A DNA stretch of 6,454 bases from Bacteroidales bacterium (lineage in GTDB: Bacteria > Bacteroidota > Bacteroidia > Bacteroidales > VadinHA17): NCBI GenBank assembly GCA_012514255.1, contig JAAZAP010000160.1, positions 1 to 6,454 of the forward strand, read 5' to 3'. Positions within the stretch are counted from its first letter, which is position 1; every line of letters starts with the position of its first letter. The translations under genes and the position numbers were made by a program. Of this stretch, positions 5,680-6,454 are shown in pieces. The notes under the pieces were generated by a model. It saw only the letters and a program-made list of their open reading frames with translations. It did no database searches and had not been told where the DNA came from.

Positions 5680-6454
5680 TCAGTTTCTGTACTGTGCCCT
5701 GTAATCGCGGGCAGACATTCCGGCATGTTTGCGGAACTGCTTGTTAAAGTTTGATACGGTGGCAAAGCCGCATTCGAATACTATCTCGTTGATCTGATGA
5801 TCAGTTTCCCGAAGCAGGTAACAGGCCTTGTTGGTACGGACCTGGTTGACATAATCCACAAATCCGCTGCCGGTGCTTCTTGAGAAGAAGCGACTGAATG
5901 AATGGGGACTCATCTTTGCAATGGCAGCCACCTCCTTCACGGGAATGGCCCTGTAGAAATTGTCCCTTACGTAGAGGCAGACGTCTGTCAGGCGGCTGTC
6001 GGTCAGGTTGAAACTGGCATCGGGACTCTCTCCTGAAAGAATCTTGTATTTGGGTGCCGAGCAGAGTATCTCAAACAATTTGAAGAGACTGACCATTTTT
6101 TTTACTCCTGTATCAGACAGCAACCTGCGCATTGGTTCTTCAGCCGCTTCACCGGTCTCAGGAGGGAAGGATATGCCCCTGGCCGATGCGCTGAGCAGCC
6201 TCCTCAGATCAGCCAGCTCAAATTGCGAGAGCAGGTTATCACCAAGAGAATCACGCATGAAATGAACCATTATGGCATGTCTCCTGCTCTCTTTATCTTC
6301 CTGGCGGTGGAAGTTCCAGAAATGTTTCAGGTCAGGACCATACATTACCAGATCATAACGGTCAAAGATCTCAACTGAATCACCCGCCACACGCGTTCCG
6401 TTGCCTGTAATGTTCAGAACTATCTCATATTCAGGATGCAGATGCAGAAAACTG
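5680..6454 (-). CDS. AraC-family transcriptional regulator with cupin domain, 5' end cut by window edge
   Basis: The reading frame is open from the window edge (first complete codon 6453-6451) to TGA at 5682-5680, giving 257 visible residues. The visible N-terminus has the cupin motif HLHPEYE (residues 4-10), then a glycine-rich turn and YGPDLKHFW, as in the ligand-binding domain of AraC regulators. The last ~100 residues hold the paired helix-turn-helix DNA-binding domain. Its first helix region is IPVKEVAAIAKMSPHSFSRF; the second includes INEIVFECGFATVSNFNKQF and ends GMSARDYRAQYRN. AraC proteins are usually about 280-300 residues, so some 20-40 are missing. A GTG at 6390 looks like a start but lies inside the cupin, since the frame continues upstream with clear homology. 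It is co-directional with the hydro-lyase genes, 99 nt ahead, and is the obvious candidate to control them. The ligand is unknown. Confidence 0.93.
   Translation of the reverse strand, partial: SFLHLHPEYEIVLNITGNGTRVAGDSVEIFDRYDLVMYGPDLKHFWNFHRQEDKESRRHAIMVHFMRDSLGDNLLSQFELADLRRLLSASARGISFPPETGEAAEEPMRRLLSDTGVKKMVSLFKLFEILCSAPKYKILSGESPDASFNLTDSRLTDVCLYVRDNFYRAIPVKEVAAIAKMSPHSFSRFFSRSTGSGFVDYVNQVRTNKACYLLRETDHQINEIVFECGFATVSNFNKQFRKHAGMSARDYRAQYRN

Noticed and set aside
1..6454. CRISPR arrays, insertion sequences, riboswitches or toxin-antitoxin genes
   Set aside because: No regularly spaced repeats, transposase-like frames, terminal inverted repeats or recognisable leader structures were seen on either strand.

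Overview
The window most likely comes from a member of the Bacteroidota (Bacteroidales-like), with moderate GC by eye. The support is indirect. Several intergenic spacers carry the Bacteroidota -7 promoter box TAnnTTTG, and one also has a TTG at the expected 19-bp spacing. Start codons mostly lack a clear Shine-Dalgarno sequence, the tRNA does not encode its CCA tail, and all genes lie on the minus strand. No species can be named from this.

Layout, read in the direction of transcription (high to low coordinates): (1) 6454-5680, an AraC-family regulator with an N-terminal cupin, cut at its 5' end by the window edge; (2) 5679-5581, a short spacer with two -7 promoter candidates and an inverted repeat; (3) 5580-3757 and 3738-1963, two tandem single-chain proteins of the aconitase / isopropylmalate dehydratase superfamily, each with a LeuC-like [4Fe-4S] part fused to a LeuD-like swivel domain, separated by 18 nt; (4) a hairpin, a well-formed promoter and tRNA-Arg(UCU) at 1886-1736; (5) trkH, a potassium channel-like transporter subunit, 1691-246; (6) a spacer with a promoter box and the first two thirds of a cold-shock protein gene, running off the window at position 1.

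The most interesting part is the pair of fused hydro-lyases behind an AraC regulator. Both keep the three cluster cysteines, so both should be Fe-S enzymes. They belong to clearly different subfamilies. The upstream protein lacks three residues of the usual acid/base and substrate-binding set. The downstream one keeps them but has an altered swivel-domain specificity loop. No leuA, leuB, citrate synthase or isocitrate dehydrogenase gene is in view, so leucine synthesis or a TCA role cannot be assumed. A small regulated operon acting on an unknown hydroxy-di- or tricarboxylic acid is the best inference. The rest (cold-shock protein, trkH, tRNA) looks like ordinary housekeeping sequence, although trkH sits so close behind the tRNA that the two may share a transcript.
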